Below, piece by piece: positions 51,134-51,213 of a DNA stretch of 51,213 nucleotides. Under the pieces are notes generated by a model. The model searched no databases. It was given only the letters and a program-made list of their open reading frames with translations, and had not been told where the DNA came from. The translations under genes and the position numbers were made by a program. The stretch is from Lachnospiraceae bacterium. GTDB taxonomy: Bacteria > Bacillota > Clostridia > Lachnospirales > Lachnospiraceae. Position 1 is the first letter of the stretch; each line of letters begins with the position of its first letter. The stretch lies in contig CAJTIU010000032.1 of NCBI GenBank assembly GCA_910576335.1, positions 1 to 51,213 of the forward strand, read 5' to 3'.

Positions 51134-51213
51134 TTACAAAGATTTCAACCAATCAAGAAGGTCTTTATCCTTTTTCCACGCTGGCAGTTCGTCAGATGAT
51201 GGACTGTTGTAAG
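51134..51213 (-). CDS. C-terminal end of an unidentified protein, partial
   Basis: On the minus strand the last 25 codons read SSDELPAWKKDKDLLDWL then KSL and stop; the rest is beyond the window. It may be the transposase or integrase of the element that cut parA. I cannot assign a family from this piece. Confidence 0.4.
   Translation of the reverse strand, partial: YNSPSSDELPAWKKDKDLLDWLKSL

Overview
The window looks like the chromosome of a strictly anaerobic Firmicute, most likely a gut Lachnospiraceae (Clostridium cluster XIVa). The reasons are the gene order and sequences of a full S10-spc-alpha ribosomal cluster, an enlarged L17, glycyl-radical enzymes (HypD, class III NrdD), Stickland-type proline metabolism, consensus TTGACA/TATAAT promoters and purine-rich GGAGG ribosome binding sites. 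No rRNA, tRNA or CRISPR array is visible.

Layout. 1-3.2 kb: an agr-like sensor kinase, then a LytTR response regulator fused in frame to the C-terminal half of an ABC-2 permease (probably a deletion scar), followed by repeat and transposon debris. 3.2-19.9 kb: a near-textbook S10-spc-alpha cluster (rpsJ to rplQ, with secY, adk, map, infA and rpoA). It starts from a consensus promoter and a structured rpsJ leader, and has a second strong promoter before rpmJ and a structured 300-base gap before rpsM. 19.9-20.3 kb: a palindromic repeat and two 165-bp MITE-like elements sharing one CTAG. 20.3-31.7 kb: an anaerobic metabolism block with a DUF1848 protein, the trans-4-hydroxyproline dehydratase HypD and its activase HypE, acylphosphatase, a TetR regulator, NrdG and NrdD (the latter with a C-terminal CPNC redox domain), a YkgJ-like metal-cluster protein, a GntR regulator and ProC. 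HypD makes pyrroline-5-carboxylate and ProC reduces it to proline, so the two are metabolically linked although about 7 kb apart.

31.7-41.1 kb: after a wrecked DUF4143 ATPase comes a seven-gene cluster that looks like a non-canonical flavin-based extracellular electron transfer or flavinylation system. It encodes the FMN transferase ApbE, a probable lipoprotein with four FMN-acceptor domains plus a fifth degenerate one, a membrane-anchored single-FMN protein, a NapH-like membrane ferredoxin, a 1084-residue secreted protein with two Tp47-like units, FIVAR and BspA-type leucine-rich repeats, a NusG-domain-II (EetA-like) protein and a Gx-family (EetB-like) membrane protein. No Ndh2-type NADH dehydrogenase is present. 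41.1-50.1 kb: a truncated nucleotidyltransferase, a third full MITE, and housekeeping genes (an RNA 2'-O-methyltransferase, a patatin-ArgF in-frame fusion, BirA, DUF6145, CoaX, DusB, GreA, LysS). 50.1-51.2 kb: probable left end of an integrated conjugative-type element just after lysS (DUF6075, DUF3970, a ParA start), with ParA cut inside its Walker A loop by another element.

A recurring theme is a family of perfect palindromes built on GGGGACGGGG. Eight copies lie between 19.9 and 45.8 kb, none in the ribosomal cluster. Most sit right at gene ends or just before a ribosome binding site, and two of them supply the stop codon of the upstream gene.
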